DNA of 64,000 nucleotides, from positions 3,224,001-3,288,000 of the forward strand of contig NZ_OZ244997.1 in NCBI RefSeq assembly GCF_965223285.1. The letters run 5' to 3'. The position numbers and the translations under genes were made by a program. Of the stretch, positions 25,257 through 34,273 are shown in pieces; the stretch's first letter is position 1, and each line of letters opens with the position of its first letter. The notes beneath the pieces were generated by a model that saw nothing but the letters and a program-made list of their open reading frames with translations, made no database searches and was not told where the DNA came from. The DNA is from Leptofilum sp965223285. Its GTDB lineage: Bacteria; Chloroflexota; Anaerolineae; Promineifilales; Promineifilaceae.

Positions 25257-26030
25257 ATGACAACCACACTCTACTCATGGAACGTAAACGGCTTGCGGGC
25301 TGCCCACAAAAAAGGGTTTCTGGATTGGCTACATGCCACTCAACCCGACATCCTCAGCCTACAAGAAACCAAATGCCACCCCGACCAGCTAGAATCGGAG
25401 CTGCGCCAGCCCGACGGCTACCATACTTACTGGGCCTGGGCCGAGAAAAAAGGGTACAGTGGCGTCGCTCTCTATAGCAAAACAGAGCCAAACAACGTGC
25501 AAATTGGCCTGGGCATTACAGAATATGATCGTGAAGGGCGCACCATCGTGGCCGAGTACGACGACTTTGTCTTCATCGGGGCCTACTTCCCCAACGGCAG
25601 CCGCGATCACAGCCGGCTGCCGTTTAAGATGGCGTACAAAGCGGCCTTTCTCGATTTTTGCAACGAGCTAATCGCATCTGGCAAGTCGGTCATCTTTTGC
25701 GGGGATGTGAACACGGCGCACAAGGAGATCGACTTGGCCCGGCCAAAGCCCAATCGCAAAAAGACTGGCTTTTTGCCGGAAGAGTGCGCCTGGCTAGATG
25801 AGATCGTGGCGCAGGGGTACGTAGACAGCTTTCGGCATTTGTACCCGGAACAGACGGGGGCTTACTCTTGGTGGAGCTACATCGGTGGGGCACGCGGCCG
25901 CAACGTGGGCTGGCGTTTAGATTACTTCTTCACCAGCCCAGATTTAGCCCCACGCATCGCCGAAGCCGCGATTCATACAGACGTGATGGGCTCGGATCAT
26001 TGTCCGGTGAGTTTGACGCTGGCCAAATGA
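25257..26030 (+). CDS. xth: Exodeoxyribonuclease III
   Basis: 257-residue EEP-family nuclease acting on abasic DNA and 3' ends in base-excision repair. It has the N-terminal YSWNVNGLRAAHKKGFLDWL, the metal Glu in SLQETKC, the catalytic GAYFPNG and VIFCGDVNTAHKEIDL (D-x-N), and the terminal Asp-His in GSDHCPVSLTL. WRLDYFFTSPDL gives the DNA-binding Asp. All active-site residues of the family are present. The start lies 8 nt after a TACAAT element, so the transcript may have a very short leader. Confidence 0.93.
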   Translation: MTTTLYSWNVNGLRAAHKKGFLDWLHATQPDILSLQETKCHPDQLESELRQPDGYHTYWAWAEKKGYSGVALYSKTEPNNVQIGLGITEYDREGRTIVAEYDDFVFIGAYFPNGSRDHSRLPFKMAYKAAFLDFCNELIASGKSVIFCGDVNTAHKEIDLARPKPNRKKTGFLPEECAWLDEIVAQGYVDSFRHLYPEQTGAYSWWSYIGGARGRNVGWRLDYFFTSPDLAPRIAEAAIHTDVMGSDHCPVSLTLAK

Positions 26031-26032
26031 GT

Positions 26033-26932
26033 TCAAGCGGTATCTGATAGCCCATCAAGCGGGGGCAAGCCTAAAGTGCGGACAGCCCAGGAGAGGGCTG
26101 TTTTTAGCTGAACGAGCTGAATGTAGCGAACGCGAGGGGCATCAGGAATGTTGGGCAGGCCAGCACGGGCAGCAAAGAAGCCGCTAACTAACCCTGCAAT
26201 TTCCCCTGCATTGGGCAGCAGCGTTTCTGGTGGTGGACCGCCTTCTGCTTCCAAGCTGGGGAGCCAAAAGCCTAAATCCACACTGGAATTACCCACACAA
26301 ACTAAGTTCCAGTCAACCAAAATAGCACGCTCTTGACTGAAGCAGATGTTGTCGCTACGCAAATCTAAATGCAAGAGGGAACGGCCGTTTGCTACCACCT
26401 TATAATCAATTGCCAAAAAACCAGGTAGCACCTGCTCCAACCAATCCTCAGTCGCCAAACCCAGGGAGAGAAACGGAGCAGGATTTTCCGCCACCTGCTG
26501 CCAGCCATTCCAAATGAAGGTCAGTTCAGGAAGGTGGGGCATATTTGGAATTGACGCAGCCCACATCAAGGAAAGAGAATCCAGTACCTGTTCGATGCGG
26601 TGGCTGTTCCAAGGAGGCGGCCAAAAAGCATAGCTCAAATCTTCCAGAAGAAGAATGGGACTATCTGGATGGTCGTCCCAACCAAGAAAGCGGGGCATAA
26701 ATGGACCAGAAAGTGACTCATAGACAGTGTACTCCTGACGCAAGGCACTGACTGTACCCGGCGTGGTGCCAATTTTGGCAAAGCAGGTAGTGCTATCGGC
26801 AAAGGTGAGTTTTAGGCGTTGGGCTGGAGTGTAACCGCCATAGACGAGCTGAACATGCGAAATCCGCTTTTGGGCGACAGCTTCCAGACGGTGCTGCAAT
26901 TCTGGGGCGAGGTTGTTGCTAGTGGGAGCCAT
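26033..26932 (-). CDS. Aminoglycoside-phosphotransferase-like kinase
   Basis: 299-residue protein with the APH/choline-kinase fold. The N-lobe is short; the catalytic loop is LLHLDLRSDNICFS (Brenner-type HxDxxxxN) and the metal motif is ILVDWNLVCVGN (D-W). These kinases phosphorylate small molecules such as aminoglycosides, homoserine, choline or fructosamine; resistance is not implied. It is the last gene of a minus-strand set with folB and folK, 1 bp after the folK stop, so probably co-transcribed. The association with folate genes is likely incidental. Confidence 0.78.
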   Translation of the reverse strand: MAPTSNNLAPELQHRLEAVAQKRISHVQLVYGGYTPAQRLKLTFADSTTCFAKIGTTPGTVSALRQEYTVYESLSGPFMPRFLGWDDHPDSPILLLEDLSYAFWPPPWNSHRIEQVLDSLSLMWAASIPNMPHLPELTFIWNGWQQVAENPAPFLSLGLATEDWLEQVLPGFLAIDYKVVANGRSLLHLDLRSDNICFSQERAILVDWNLVCVGNSSVDLGFWLPSLEAEGGPPPETLLPNAGEIAGLVSGFFAARAGLPNIPDAPRVRYIQLVQLKTALSWAVRTLGLPPLDGLSDTA

Positions 26933-26933
26933 T

Positions 26934-27455
26934 TTATGAAACGGCCGTCAGCGGGGAACGGCCGTATTCTTCTACCACCTCCGCCAACAATCTCTCAGCC
27001 AATTCACCCAACGGCTCACTAGTTTCGGGATGAGGGAAATTGGGCAGCAGGTCAGCAACGGGGATGGCGAGGTGGAGGAATTTGGCTAAATCGGGGTCGG
27101 GAACTGGGCGAGTACGGCCGTCGCCACCATCATACTCAAACACCGCGTCGTTAAACAGCACAATGTCCGCATCAATGGTGCGTGGCGCATTTTTGTCCGT
27201 TTGGCGCACCCGCTTGAGCTTTGTCTCAATCGTGCTGATGAGTTGCTGCTTAATTTGGCTGGCGGTGAGATCGGTTTGGAGGAGAACGGCCGTATTCCAG
27301 AAGTTGGGCTGGTTGAGTAGGCCGACGGGTTTAGTTTCATAGATAGGAGCAACGGCCGTCACCTCACACATCTCCCGCAACAGTTCAATTGCCCGCGGCA
27401 GATTTTTCTCCTTCTCAATGTTGGAGCCTAACGCAATGACAACTTGATTCGACAT
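26934..27455 (-). CDS. folK: 6-hydroxymethyl-7,8-dihydropterin pyrophosphokinase
   Basis: 173-residue cytoplasmic enzyme of folate synthesis, transferring pyrophosphate from ATP to hydroxymethyldihydropterin. The N-terminal IALGSNIEKEKNLPRAIELL is the HPPK signature, the substrate region is ETKPVGLLNQPNFWNTAVLLQT, and the metal motif is RTIDADIVLF. The start is the Met of MSNQVVIALGSN, since the longer frame would begin in the upstream repeat. It directly follows folB. Two ACGGCCGT copies sit at its 3' end. Confidence 0.92.
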   Translation of the reverse strand: MSNQVVIALGSNIEKEKNLPRAIELLREMCEVTAVAPIYETKPVGLLNQPNFWNTAVLLQTDLTASQIKQQLISTIETKLKRVRQTDKNAPRTIDADIVLFNDAVFEYDGGDGRTRPVPDPDLAKFLHLAIPVADLLPNFPHPETSEPLGELAERLLAEVVEEYGRSPLTAVS

Positions 27456-27471
27456 TCTCTTAAAAGCGGAA

Positions 27472-27560
27472 CACAGAATGACACAGAGAAGCACGGAGTT
27501 ACACAGAGATTTTTAGAGCCTCTGTGAATCTCTGCGTTTCCTCTGCGCAACTCTGTGTTC
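27472..27560. repeat. Intergenic tandem-unit hairpin repeat (CACAGAGA type)
   Basis: ACACAGAATGACACAGAGAA units in the left arm face CTCTGTGAATCTCTGCG and AACTCTGTGTTCC in the right arm. It fills the folB-folK gap. Confidence 0.8.
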
Positions 27561-27567
27561 CTAAATC

Positions 27568-27930
27568 TCATTCAAAATCGGCGCGAGTGCGCTCAATTTC
27601 GATGCCTACCGATTCGGCAAAGCGGAGTGCGCCCGGTTTTTCCACACGCACCATCACCCGCTCCACGCCAAACTCGGTAATGACAATGCGCGCCAGATCA
27701 GTAACCAGTCGCTCCACAAGAAAGTCTGACGAAGCCTCCACATGCTGGATAACCCGCTTGGTGATTGACTTGTAATCCACCGCATCATCGATAGCGTCGC
27801 TGTTGGCCGCCTGGCGAATATCTGCCCAAATGACCATGTTGATAAGAATATCTTGCAGCTTCACGCGCTCATCGGGATTAATGCCGATGATGCCGCGCAG
27901 TAGCAAATCACGAATAATAATTTTGTCCAT
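27568..27930 (-). CDS. folB: Dihydroneopterin aldolase
   Basis: 120-residue tunnelling-fold enzyme of folate synthesis. MDKIIIRDLLLRGIIGINPDER is the family N-terminus, with the conserved Gly-Ile/Val and the Glu region (PDERVKLQDI). YKSITKRVIQHVEASSDFLVERL carries the catalytic-region Lys/Glu pattern, and RVMVRVEKPGALRFAESVG the terminal K-P. The start is the Met of MDKIIIRD; the frame stays open upstream but overlaps the hydrolase gene and lacks homology. It precedes folK on the same transcript, the usual order for the pathway. Confidence 0.9.
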   Translation of the reverse strand: MDKIIIRDLLLRGIIGINPDERVKLQDILINMVIWADIRQAANSDAIDDAVDYKSITKRVIQHVEASSDFLVERLVTDLARIVITEFGVERVMVRVEKPGALRFAESVGIEIERTRADFE

Positions 27931-28012
27931 AAGTACACACTTCACTGGCTCGGTCAGGAGAGCAGCCCTGCGGGACTGAGAGGCGGCCAGAGCATTACTA
28001 AAGTCCTGAGGT

Positions 28013-28843
28013 TTATAAATGCGCCTCCAGCCACTGCTCAATGTCCGCAATAACTTGGTCGCGATGAATGTCATTGTGCGATTCGTGTACGCCGCCCTCG
28101 TACACAATTAGCTTTTTGTCTGGCTGTGGCACTTTGGCAAAAAAGTCGCGGCTGGCCGAGACGTTAACAATGTTGTCGCCATCGCCATGAACCATGAGCA
28201 GCGGCGGCTTAAATTTGGCGGCGTGGGCCATGGCCCATTCGGCTGCGGCGGGCATTTCCACGCCAAAGCGAGGCGTGGCAAATGTCTGAACCAGCGGGTC
28301 GTCGCCGTACGCCTGGGCCTCCACCGGATCGCGTGAAATATCCGCAAGTTCCAGATTGGTTTTTACCTGCATGGCCGGAGCCAATCGAGACATAATTTTG
28401 CTGATAAAGGCCAAAACAGGTGGCACGTCCAACTTGCCGACGGCCGGAGCTGAAGCAATGACCCCGTTGTATCCCTCAGGATGGCGCAGAACGTAGTTGA
28501 GGGTAATATTGCCCCCCATGCTGTGCCCGTAAAGAAAGAACGGCCGTCCCGACCACTCACTCTTTACGAGTTTAATAAACAACCCCAAATCATCCAGGTA
28601 TTCTGACCATTCACTCACAAACATGCGCTTGCCGGGCGAACGGCCGTGTCCGCGATGGTCGGCAGCGTAGATGGCATATCCTTTTGGCACCAGTGCGTTG
28701 ACCACATGCGGGTAACGTCCGCCATGCTCCCCCATGCCGTGCACAATCACAATCACCGCTTTCGGTTCGCTTTCTGGCAACCAGCCTTGGTAATATAAAT
28801 CTAGCCCGTCTTTGCTGCGGAAGATTGCTTCTACGTGTTTCAT
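28013..28843 (-). CDS. Alpha/beta hydrolase, monoacylglycerol-lipase-like
   Basis: 276-residue serine hydrolase (Hydrolase_4/lysophospholipase group). The oxyanion site is VIVHGMGEHGGRYPHV, the nucleophile elbow is LYGHSMGGNITLNYVL, and the acid and His are in MVHGDGDNIV and GGVHESHND. The start is the Met of MKHVEAIF with AAGGTGA 6 nt upstream; earlier Met codons fall in the repeat at 28865. The family hydrolyses monoacylglycerols or lysophospholipids at the membrane. It may start the transcript that continues into folB, but the link looks positional only. Confidence 0.85.
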   Translation of the reverse strand: MKHVEAIFRSKDGLDLYYQGWLPESEPKAVIVIVHGMGEHGGRYPHVVNALVPKGYAIYAADHRGHGRSPGKRMFVSEWSEYLDDLGLFIKLVKSEWSGRPFFLYGHSMGGNITLNYVLRHPEGYNGVIASAPAVGKLDVPPVLAFISKIMSRLAPAMQVKTNLELADISRDPVEAQAYGDDPLVQTFATPRFGVEMPAAAEWAMAHAAKFKPPLLMVHGDGDNIVNVSASRDFFAKVPQPDKKLIVYEGGVHESHNDIHRDQVIADIEQWLEAHL

Positions 28844-28864
28844 GTTTTCACCTTGCATATTCGC

Positions 28865-28926
28865 GGGCGAGGCAGTCGGAGAGATGTTGGTTCGTTTTGC
28901 CACGATGTTGGCCGACTGCCTCGCCC
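28865..28926. repeat. Perfect 15-bp inverted repeat (GGGCGAGGCAGTCGG)
   Basis: Arms 28865-28879 and 28912-28926 are exact complements around a 32-nt loop. It lies between two minus-strand genes and resembles common GGGGCGAGGC-type intergenic palindromes. Confidence 0.8.
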
Positions 28927-28935
28927 CTACGAAAT

Positions 28936-29895
28936 TTATTTCAGGGTTAACGTTCCCCAAGTGGTTGGGTTGGTCAGGGTGCGGTTGGGCATGTGAGACA
29001 TCATCACCTCTTGCACGGCCGTTCCCGGCGTGTCGTTGTCGTTGGCATTCAGTGCCAAGCCAATCGTCAGCCCGTCGCTCGGCTCCACGTTAAGGTCGGT
29101 CCAAGGAATAGCAGCCTCCAATGTGTAGCCGTCGGCCGTCTGCTGGGCAGCAACGGTCACGATGTTGCCACCGGGCGCATCCAAAATTGCGCCGCCAGTC
29201 GTGCCCCGATAGCGGAAAGCTGTGGGGCCACTCCCGGCAAAATCCCCTGGCGATAAGGTAATCTGAAAATCATCGGGGCTTAACCCATCACCAAAATCAG
29301 CGTCTCGCGCCGTGTCGAACTGCATATCCACGCTGTCACCCCGGAAAATCTGGTTGCCGCTGGCGGTTTGCACATGGGTGTCATCCGTCACGCGCACGGC
29401 CACGTACAGGTTGCCATTGTCCCAAGCGAGCTGCCAAACGGCCGTTAAATCCTCGGACCCATCCCAACCAGCCACGCTGTAAACCCGATTGGTTGAGCTG
29501 GCGGCCGTTGCGCCGGGCCAGTCGCTTAAATTGCCGTCGATGGTTGGGGGTGCGGCCGTGAAGCTCGCTTCAATAGCGCCACTGCCTAACGGGATGCTGG
29601 TCGCAACGGCCGTTACGGGTAGGGTGTTTGTCGGGGCAATCTCTGGCGAATCAGTTGGTACCTCGGTCGGTGCGTCATCCTCAACGGCCGTTGGCAAAGC
29701 AATGGCTGGCGCATCTTCAGCCGTTGTTCGATCCTGAAATTGGGACCAGAAAAAATAAGCAGCCGCCCCGCACACAATCACCCCAAACAACAGCGCAATG
29801 CCAATTCCCGCATACAGCATCGTTTGAAAACCATCACGTGACTCTGGCTCCAACCCAGCCCAATCATCATCCAGATTACGTTGCGGATCGTGCAT
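28936..29895 (-). CDS. Membrane-anchored protein with CBM9-like domain
   Basis: 319-residue protein. A cytoplasmic N-terminal segment is followed by one transmembrane helix (about 28-50, MLYAGIGIALLFGVIVCGAAAYFFW), a Thr/Pro/Glu-rich linker (about 62-105), and a C-terminal family-9-type sugar-binding domain. The latter begins TIDGNLSDWPGA and has VRVTDDTHVQ and FRGDSVDMQFDT, ending with an IGLALNANDND-like motif. Such domains bind glycans or serve as generic adhesive modules outside the cell. No enzyme domain is attached. The target is unknown. Confidence 0.78.
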   Translation of the reverse strand: MHDPQRNLDDDWAGLEPESRDGFQTMLYAGIGIALLFGVIVCGAAAYFFWSQFQDRTTAEDAPAIALPTAVEDDAPTEVPTDSPEIAPTNTLPVTAVATSIPLGSGAIEASFTAAPPTIDGNLSDWPGATAASSTNRVYSVAGWDGSEDLTAVWQLAWDNGNLYVAVRVTDDTHVQTASGNQIFRGDSVDMQFDTARDADFGDGLSPDDFQITLSPGDFAGSGPTAFRYRGTTGGAILDAPGGNIVTVAAQQTADGYTLEAAIPWTDLNVEPSDGLTIGLALNANDNDTPGTAVQEVMMSHMPNRTLTNPTTWGTLTLK

Positions 29896-30052
29896 GAGAA
29901 TTCCTTTTGGTGCTACTTACTCGTGGTCATAAGGTAATGGTAATCAATAATCAGACCCTAACCACAAGCCACTATAAGATCTAATTATGCGTCGGCCACA
30001 TCCCCTTGGGCAAATACTGACAACTGATGCCCAATCCATTATAATTTTGCCG

Positions 30053-30460
30053 ATGGGTTTTTCATCTCCAAAACGTCCGCTTACCGTAACTATTACCTTT
30101 TGGAGTGTTATTTTTTTAGGAACCTGGAATCTTGGGCGAGCCATTGCCATTGGCCAACAGCTCAATTTACCCACTGTTCTGAACCTTCAACCAAACCCGC
30201 GCCTGCGTTTAGTGGCAGCGGGGCTTTTTACATTGTTGTTTTTTATTTTAGCGTGGCAACTGTGGTGGAAACGGCCGTTCACCATCCGTGCCATACCAAG
30301 CACCATTGCCTGGTACACTTTGTACGAAACGGCCGTTTGGCTGTTCTTTGCCCAGCCGCCGCGCAACTGGTCCTTGTGGATCATTAGCAGCCTCTTTTTA
30401 ATCAGCAGCATCCTATTCACCCGGTGGGCACTCCAGCGTGCCACCAAAACCCATTTTTAA
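30053..30460 (+). CDS. Hypothetical small membrane protein
   Basis: 135-residue protein with three or four hydrophobic helices, starting MGFSSPKRPLTVTITFWSVI and ending in a basic tail. I do not recognise a family. The start is placed at this Met because the upstream 22 codons are unlike a membrane N-terminus. It contains two ACGGCCGT copies, suggesting long residence in this genome. It precedes the carboxylase genes by 54 bp and may share their transcript; a near direct repeat of GGAATTGGCAA lies in the gap. Confidence 0.6.
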   Translation: MGFSSPKRPLTVTITFWSVIFLGTWNLGRAIAIGQQLNLPTVLNLQPNPRLRLVAAGLFTLLFFILAWQLWWKRPFTIRAIPSTIAWYTLYETAVWLFFAQPPRNWSLWIISSLFLISSILFTRWALQRATKTHF

Positions 30461-30514
30461 GCCACTTCCAAATGTACAACTGGAATTGGCAACATTGTTA
30501 TTTGGAATTGGCAA

Positions 30515-32059
30515 ATGAGCGATAAACTAGAAAAACTTCAGCAGCTTCGGCACCAATCACGGCAGGGGGGTGGCCCGGAACGAATTGCCCGCCACAAAGA
30601 GAAAGGGAAGATGACTGCCCATGAACGAATTGAGCTTTTGCTAGACAAAGGTTCCTTCCGCGAGATCGATGCTTTTGTCACGCATCGTGAAAGCAACTTT
30701 GGCATGGATAAGCAGAAAATTCCTGGCGACAGCGTCGTCACGGGGTGGGGTACAATTGATAACCGCCTCGTTTACGTCTTTAGCCAAGACTTCACCGTCT
30801 TTGGTGGCAGCCTCAGCCAGGTACACGCCGAAAAAATATGCAAAATCATGGATATGGCTATGCGCAACGGCGCGCCCGTCATAGGTCTCAACGATTCTGG
30901 TGGCGCGCGCATCCAAGAGGGCGTGGTTAGCCTCGGTGGTTACGCAGACATCTTCCTGCGCAACACCCTGGCGTCTGGGGTTGTGCCCCAAATCAGTGCC
31001 ATCATGGGGCCGTGTGCAGGCGGTGCAGTTTATTCCCCTGCCCTCACCGACTTCATCTATATGGTCAAAGAAAGCAGCTACATGTTCATCACTGGCCCAG
31101 ATGTCGTCAAGGCAGTTACCGGAGAAGAGGTCTCTTTTGAAGAGCTGGGCGGAGCCATGACCCACAATGAAAAGAGTGGCGTGGCTCACATGGCTGCTGA
31201 ATCAGAGGCAGATGCCCTTTACCTCATTCGCGAATTGATGAGCTACCTACCTTCCAACAACATGGAAGACCCGCCCTTTGTGCCCACCAAAGATGATAGC
31301 CTGCGAACGGAAGCCACGCTCAACACCCTCGTTCCCGACAACCCCAACAAGCCATACGACATCAAAGAAGTCATTCACCTCATCATGGATGATGGCATCT
31401 TTTATGAAATTCAAGAGCACTATGCCCAAAACATTGTAGTCGGTTTTGCGCGGCTTGGTGGGCACTCTGTTGGCATTGTGGCCAATCAGCCAATGGTGCT
31501 AGCTGGCGTGCTAGACATCAACGCCAGCGAAAAAGCAGGCCGCTTTGTCCGCTTCTGCGACAGCTTCAACATTCCTTTGATTGTATTTGAGGACGTACCC
31601 GGCTTCCTACCCGGCGTTAACCAGGAGCATGGCGGCATTATTCGGCATGGTGCCAAGCTGCTCTACGCTTTCTGCGAAGCTACTGTGCCCAAAATCACCG
31701 TGGTGACCCGCAAAGCGTATGGCGGGGCTTACTGCGTTATGAACAGCAAGCACATTCGCGCCGACCTGAATCTGGCCTGGCCCACGGCCGAAGTTGCCGT
31801 GATGGGGCCGGATGGCGCAGTGAATATCATCTTCCGCCGGGAACTCAAAGCCGCAGATGATCCCGTTAATCGCAAAACGGAACTTGTGGACGATTACCGC
31901 GAACAGTTTGCGAATCCATACGAAGCGGCCAAGCGCGGCTATGTGGATGATGTCATTGAACCCAGCGAAACGCGCCCCCGCCTCATCAACGCCCTAAATA
32001 TGCTGCAAAACAAGCGGGATCAAAACCCACCCAAGAAGCATGGGAACATTCCCCTCTAG
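30515..32059 (+). CDS. Acyl-CoA carboxylase, carboxyltransferase subunit
   Basis: 514-residue crotonase-fold carboxyltransferase (propionyl-CoA/methylmalonyl-CoA decarboxylase type). The first half has KMTAHERIELLLDKGSF and the acyl-CoA oxyanion glycines in GLNDSGGARIQEGVVSLGGY. The second has VFEDVPGFLPGVNQEHGGII, with the biotin-pocket glycines in TVVTRKAYGGAYCVM. It transfers carboxyl from biotin to acetyl- or propionyl-CoA. It is followed by biotin carboxylase and a biotin carrier protein, giving a complete three-gene enzyme. Preference for propionyl- over acetyl-CoA cannot be fixed by eye. No ACGGCCGT copy is present despite its length. Confidence 0.93.
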   Translation: MSDKLEKLQQLRHQSRQGGGPERIARHKEKGKMTAHERIELLLDKGSFREIDAFVTHRESNFGMDKQKIPGDSVVTGWGTIDNRLVYVFSQDFTVFGGSLSQVHAEKICKIMDMAMRNGAPVIGLNDSGGARIQEGVVSLGGYADIFLRNTLASGVVPQISAIMGPCAGGAVYSPALTDFIYMVKESSYMFITGPDVVKAVTGEEVSFEELGGAMTHNEKSGVAHMAAESEADALYLIRELMSYLPSNNMEDPPFVPTKDDSLRTEATLNTLVPDNPNKPYDIKEVIHLIMDDGIFYEIQEHYAQNIVVGFARLGGHSVGIVANQPMVLAGVLDINASEKAGRFVRFCDSFNIPLIVFEDVPGFLPGVNQEHGGIIRHGAKLLYAFCEATVPKITVVTRKAYGGAYCVMNSKHIRADLNLAWPTAEVAVMGPDGAVNIIFRRELKAADDPVNRKTELVDDYREQFANPYEAAKRGYVDDVIEPSETRPRLINALNMLQNKRDQNPPKKHGNIPL

Positions 32060-32060
32060 C

Positions 32061-32140
32061 CAGTAATTAGTTATCAGTAAGCCAGTAATCAGTAACAATA
32101 GCTGATCACTGAATACTGAACACTGAATACTGAACACTGA
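32061..32140. repeat. Intergenic repeat (CAGTAATCAGTAA/ACTGAATACTGAA type)
   Basis: AGTAATTAGTTATCAGTAAG-type units are followed by three CTGAATACTGAACA-type units, ending 4 nt before the biotin carboxylase start. A related piece is embedded in the glycosyltransferase gene at 15896-15931. Confidence 0.8.
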
Positions 32141-32144
32141 AAAG

Positions 32145-33662
32145 ATGGCTACAGACAGTTTACTACCCAAAAAATTCAATAAATTGCTCATTGCCAACCG
32201 TGGTGAGATTGCCATGCGTATTTTGCGGGCTTGCCATGAGTTGGGTATTAGCACCGTTGCAGTTTACTCAGATGCGGACCGGAGTGCGCTGCACGTGCGC
32301 TACGCGACGGAAGCGTATTACATTGGCCCTTCCCCTGCCCGTGACAGCTACTTGCGTATGGACAAAATCATTGAGGTAGCCAAACAGTCGGGTGCAGAGG
32401 CAATTCATCCGGGCTATGGCTTTTTGTCTGAGCGGGCCGAGTTTGCCCAGATGTGTGTGGACAACGGGTTGGTGTTTGTTGGCCCTCCGCCGGAAGCGAT
32501 TCAGGTGATGGGTGACAAGCAGACTGCGCGAGATACGGCCGTTGCCGCTGGTGTTCCCGTAGTCCCTGGTGCGCCTATGGGCACCGACGAGGAGCTGATC
32601 GAAGCCGCCAAATCGATTGGCTACCCGCTGCTGGTGAAGGCCACGGCCGGGGGCGGCGGCAAGGGAATGCGCCCGGTGTATAAATCGGCCGATTTGCCCG
32701 ATGCGTTAGCAGCAGCGCGACGCGAAGCGGCCGCCGCCTTTGGTAATGATGCCGTTTATTTGGAAAAGTTGATTGAAAACGGCCGTCACATTGAAATTCA
32801 GCTCCTGGCCGACATGCACGGCAACGTCATCCACCTTGGCGAGCGAGAATGTTCTCTCCAACGCCGCCACCAAAAAGTGATCGAAGAAAGTCCCAGCTTT
32901 GTCGTGGATGAAGATTTGCGGCAGCGTATGGGAGCCGTCGCTGTGGCTGCTGCTAAAGCAGTAGATTACGTCAGTGCTGGCACCATCGAATTTTTGCTCG
33001 ACCGAGACAAAAACTTCTACTTCCTGGAGATGAATACCCGCGTTCAGGTAGAACATCCTATCACCGAGCTTGTAACCGGTGTGGACATTGTGCAAGAGCA
33101 ATTGCGGATTGCTCGCGGACGCAGGCTACGCTTTAAGCAAGAGGATATAAAGATGCAGGGCTGGGCCATCGAGTGTCGCATCAACGCCGAAGACCCGTAC
33201 AATAATTATTTGCCTTCTACTGGTACTGTCACCGTGAGCCGCGTGCCCACTGGCCCTGGCGTGCGGGTAGACACGGGCGTCTTCCCTGGCTACGAAATTA
33301 CCCCCTATTACGATTCGATGATCAGTAAGCTGATTTGCTACGGCGAGACGCGCGGCGAAGCGATTTTGCGGATGCGCCGCGCCCTGGAAGAGTACCGAGT
33401 GATGGGTGTCAAAACCAACATCCCCTTCCACCAGCATATGATGGATAGTCATCGTTTTCTAACCGGGCAGTTTGACACCCATTTTGTAGAAGAGCGATTT
33501 TCCATGAGCGACCGGGAAGCACCATTCATGATGGAAGCAGCCATTTTGGCAACGCTGATGGCTCATCAAGAAGGCCAGCAGGCCAGCCAAATTGTGGCCC
33601 CCGGTGGACGAGACGTAAGCAATTGGAAATGGTACAGCCGTTGGGAACGGCTGCGAAAATAA
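32145..33662 (+). CDS. accC: Biotin carboxylase subunit
   Basis: 505-residue ATP-grasp enzyme that carboxylates biotin on the carrier protein with bicarbonate and ATP. It has the N-terminal KLLIANRGEIAMRILRA, the HPGYGFLSER motif, the glycine-rich ATP lid KATAGGGGKGMRPVY, REAAAAFGNDAVYLEK and ERECSLQRRHQKVIEE. The catalytic region FYFLEMNTRVQVEHPITELV carries the metal Glu and Arg. About 50 C-terminal residues extend past the usual AccC length. It is the second gene of the carboxylase set. Confidence 0.93.
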   Translation: MATDSLLPKKFNKLLIANRGEIAMRILRACHELGISTVAVYSDADRSALHVRYATEAYYIGPSPARDSYLRMDKIIEVAKQSGAEAIHPGYGFLSERAEFAQMCVDNGLVFVGPPPEAIQVMGDKQTARDTAVAAGVPVVPGAPMGTDEELIEAAKSIGYPLLVKATAGGGGKGMRPVYKSADLPDALAAARREAAAAFGNDAVYLEKLIENGRHIEIQLLADMHGNVIHLGERECSLQRRHQKVIEESPSFVVDEDLRQRMGAVAVAAAKAVDYVSAGTIEFLLDRDKNFYFLEMNTRVQVEHPITELVTGVDIVQEQLRIARGRRLRFKQEDIKMQGWAIECRINAEDPYNNYLPSTGTVTVSRVPTGPGVRVDTGVFPGYEITPYYDSMISKLICYGETRGEAILRMRRALEEYRVMGVKTNIPFHQHMMDSHRFLTGQFDTHFVEERFSMSDREAPFMMEAAILATLMAHQEGQQASQIVAPGGRDVSNWKWYSRWERLRK

Positions 33663-33701
33663 TTACGCAATCACGACGTGTAATGAGGCGTTAGGTAGCC
33701 C

Positions 33702-34238
33702 ATGAAATACATAACGACAGTTAACGACCAAGAGTTTGTTATTGAAATTGAGCAAGACAACCACATTGTGGTAAACGGCGAACGGTACGATATTGATTTC
33801 CAGCATTTGCCAGAAGCTGATGTGCTGTCTTTGCTGCTGGACAACCGTTCGTTGGAAGCCGTGGTGGAAGCCCGCGATGATATGTGGGAAGTGCTTACGA
33901 AGGGGGAAGTGTACACGGTAAAGGTTCAAGATGAACGCGCCTATCGTTTATCTAAGGCAAGGGGTGCTGCCGGGGATGTGGCGGGCGAAGCGTCTATGAA
34001 GTCACCCATGCCCGGCCTCATCGTTGCCGTCCCGGTTTCAGAGGGACAAGCGGTACAGAAAGGTGACAAGATCATCATTCTGGAATCTATGAAGATGGAA
34101 AATGAGCTGCGTGCGCCGAAGGATGGCGTTGTGTCTCGCATTCATGTGACGCAGGGTGCCAGCGTGGAAAAGGATCAGGTGCTGGCAGTGATTATTGACC
34201 CAGAATTAGACGAAGAGCCGATTGTTGGTGAGGCGTAG
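33702..34238 (+). CDS. Biotin carboxyl carrier protein
   Basis: 178-residue carrier. The C-terminal biotinyl domain (about 97-170) has the canonical ESMKMENE with biotinyl-Lys131, preceded by SPMPGLIVAVPVSEGQAVQKGD. The N-terminal 85 residues form a separate beta-rich region with FVIEIEQDNHIVVNGERYDI, typical of carriers paired with propionyl-CoA-type carboxylases. Together with the two genes upstream it completes the acyl-CoA carboxylase. Spacing of 39 bp supports one transcript. Confidence 0.92.
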   Translation: MKYITTVNDQEFVIEIEQDNHIVVNGERYDIDFQHLPEADVLSLLLDNRSLEAVVEARDDMWEVLTKGEVYTVKVQDERAYRLSKARGAAGDVAGEASMKSPMPGLIVAVPVSEGQAVQKGDKIIILESMKMENELRAPKDGVVSRIHVTQGASVEKDQVLAVIIDPELDEEPIVGEA

Positions 34239-34273
34239 GCTGCGAGTCACGCATTCGGGAAGTTGGAGCTTAC

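Noticed and set aside
26033..26932. Antibiotic-resistance gene (aminoglycoside phosphotransferase)
   Set aside because: Only the general APH fold motifs are present; most such chromosomal kinases act on metabolites.
27931..28107. In-frame N-terminal extension of folB
   Set aside because: It overlaps the end of the alpha/beta hydrolase gene and does not look like dihydroneopterin aldolase.
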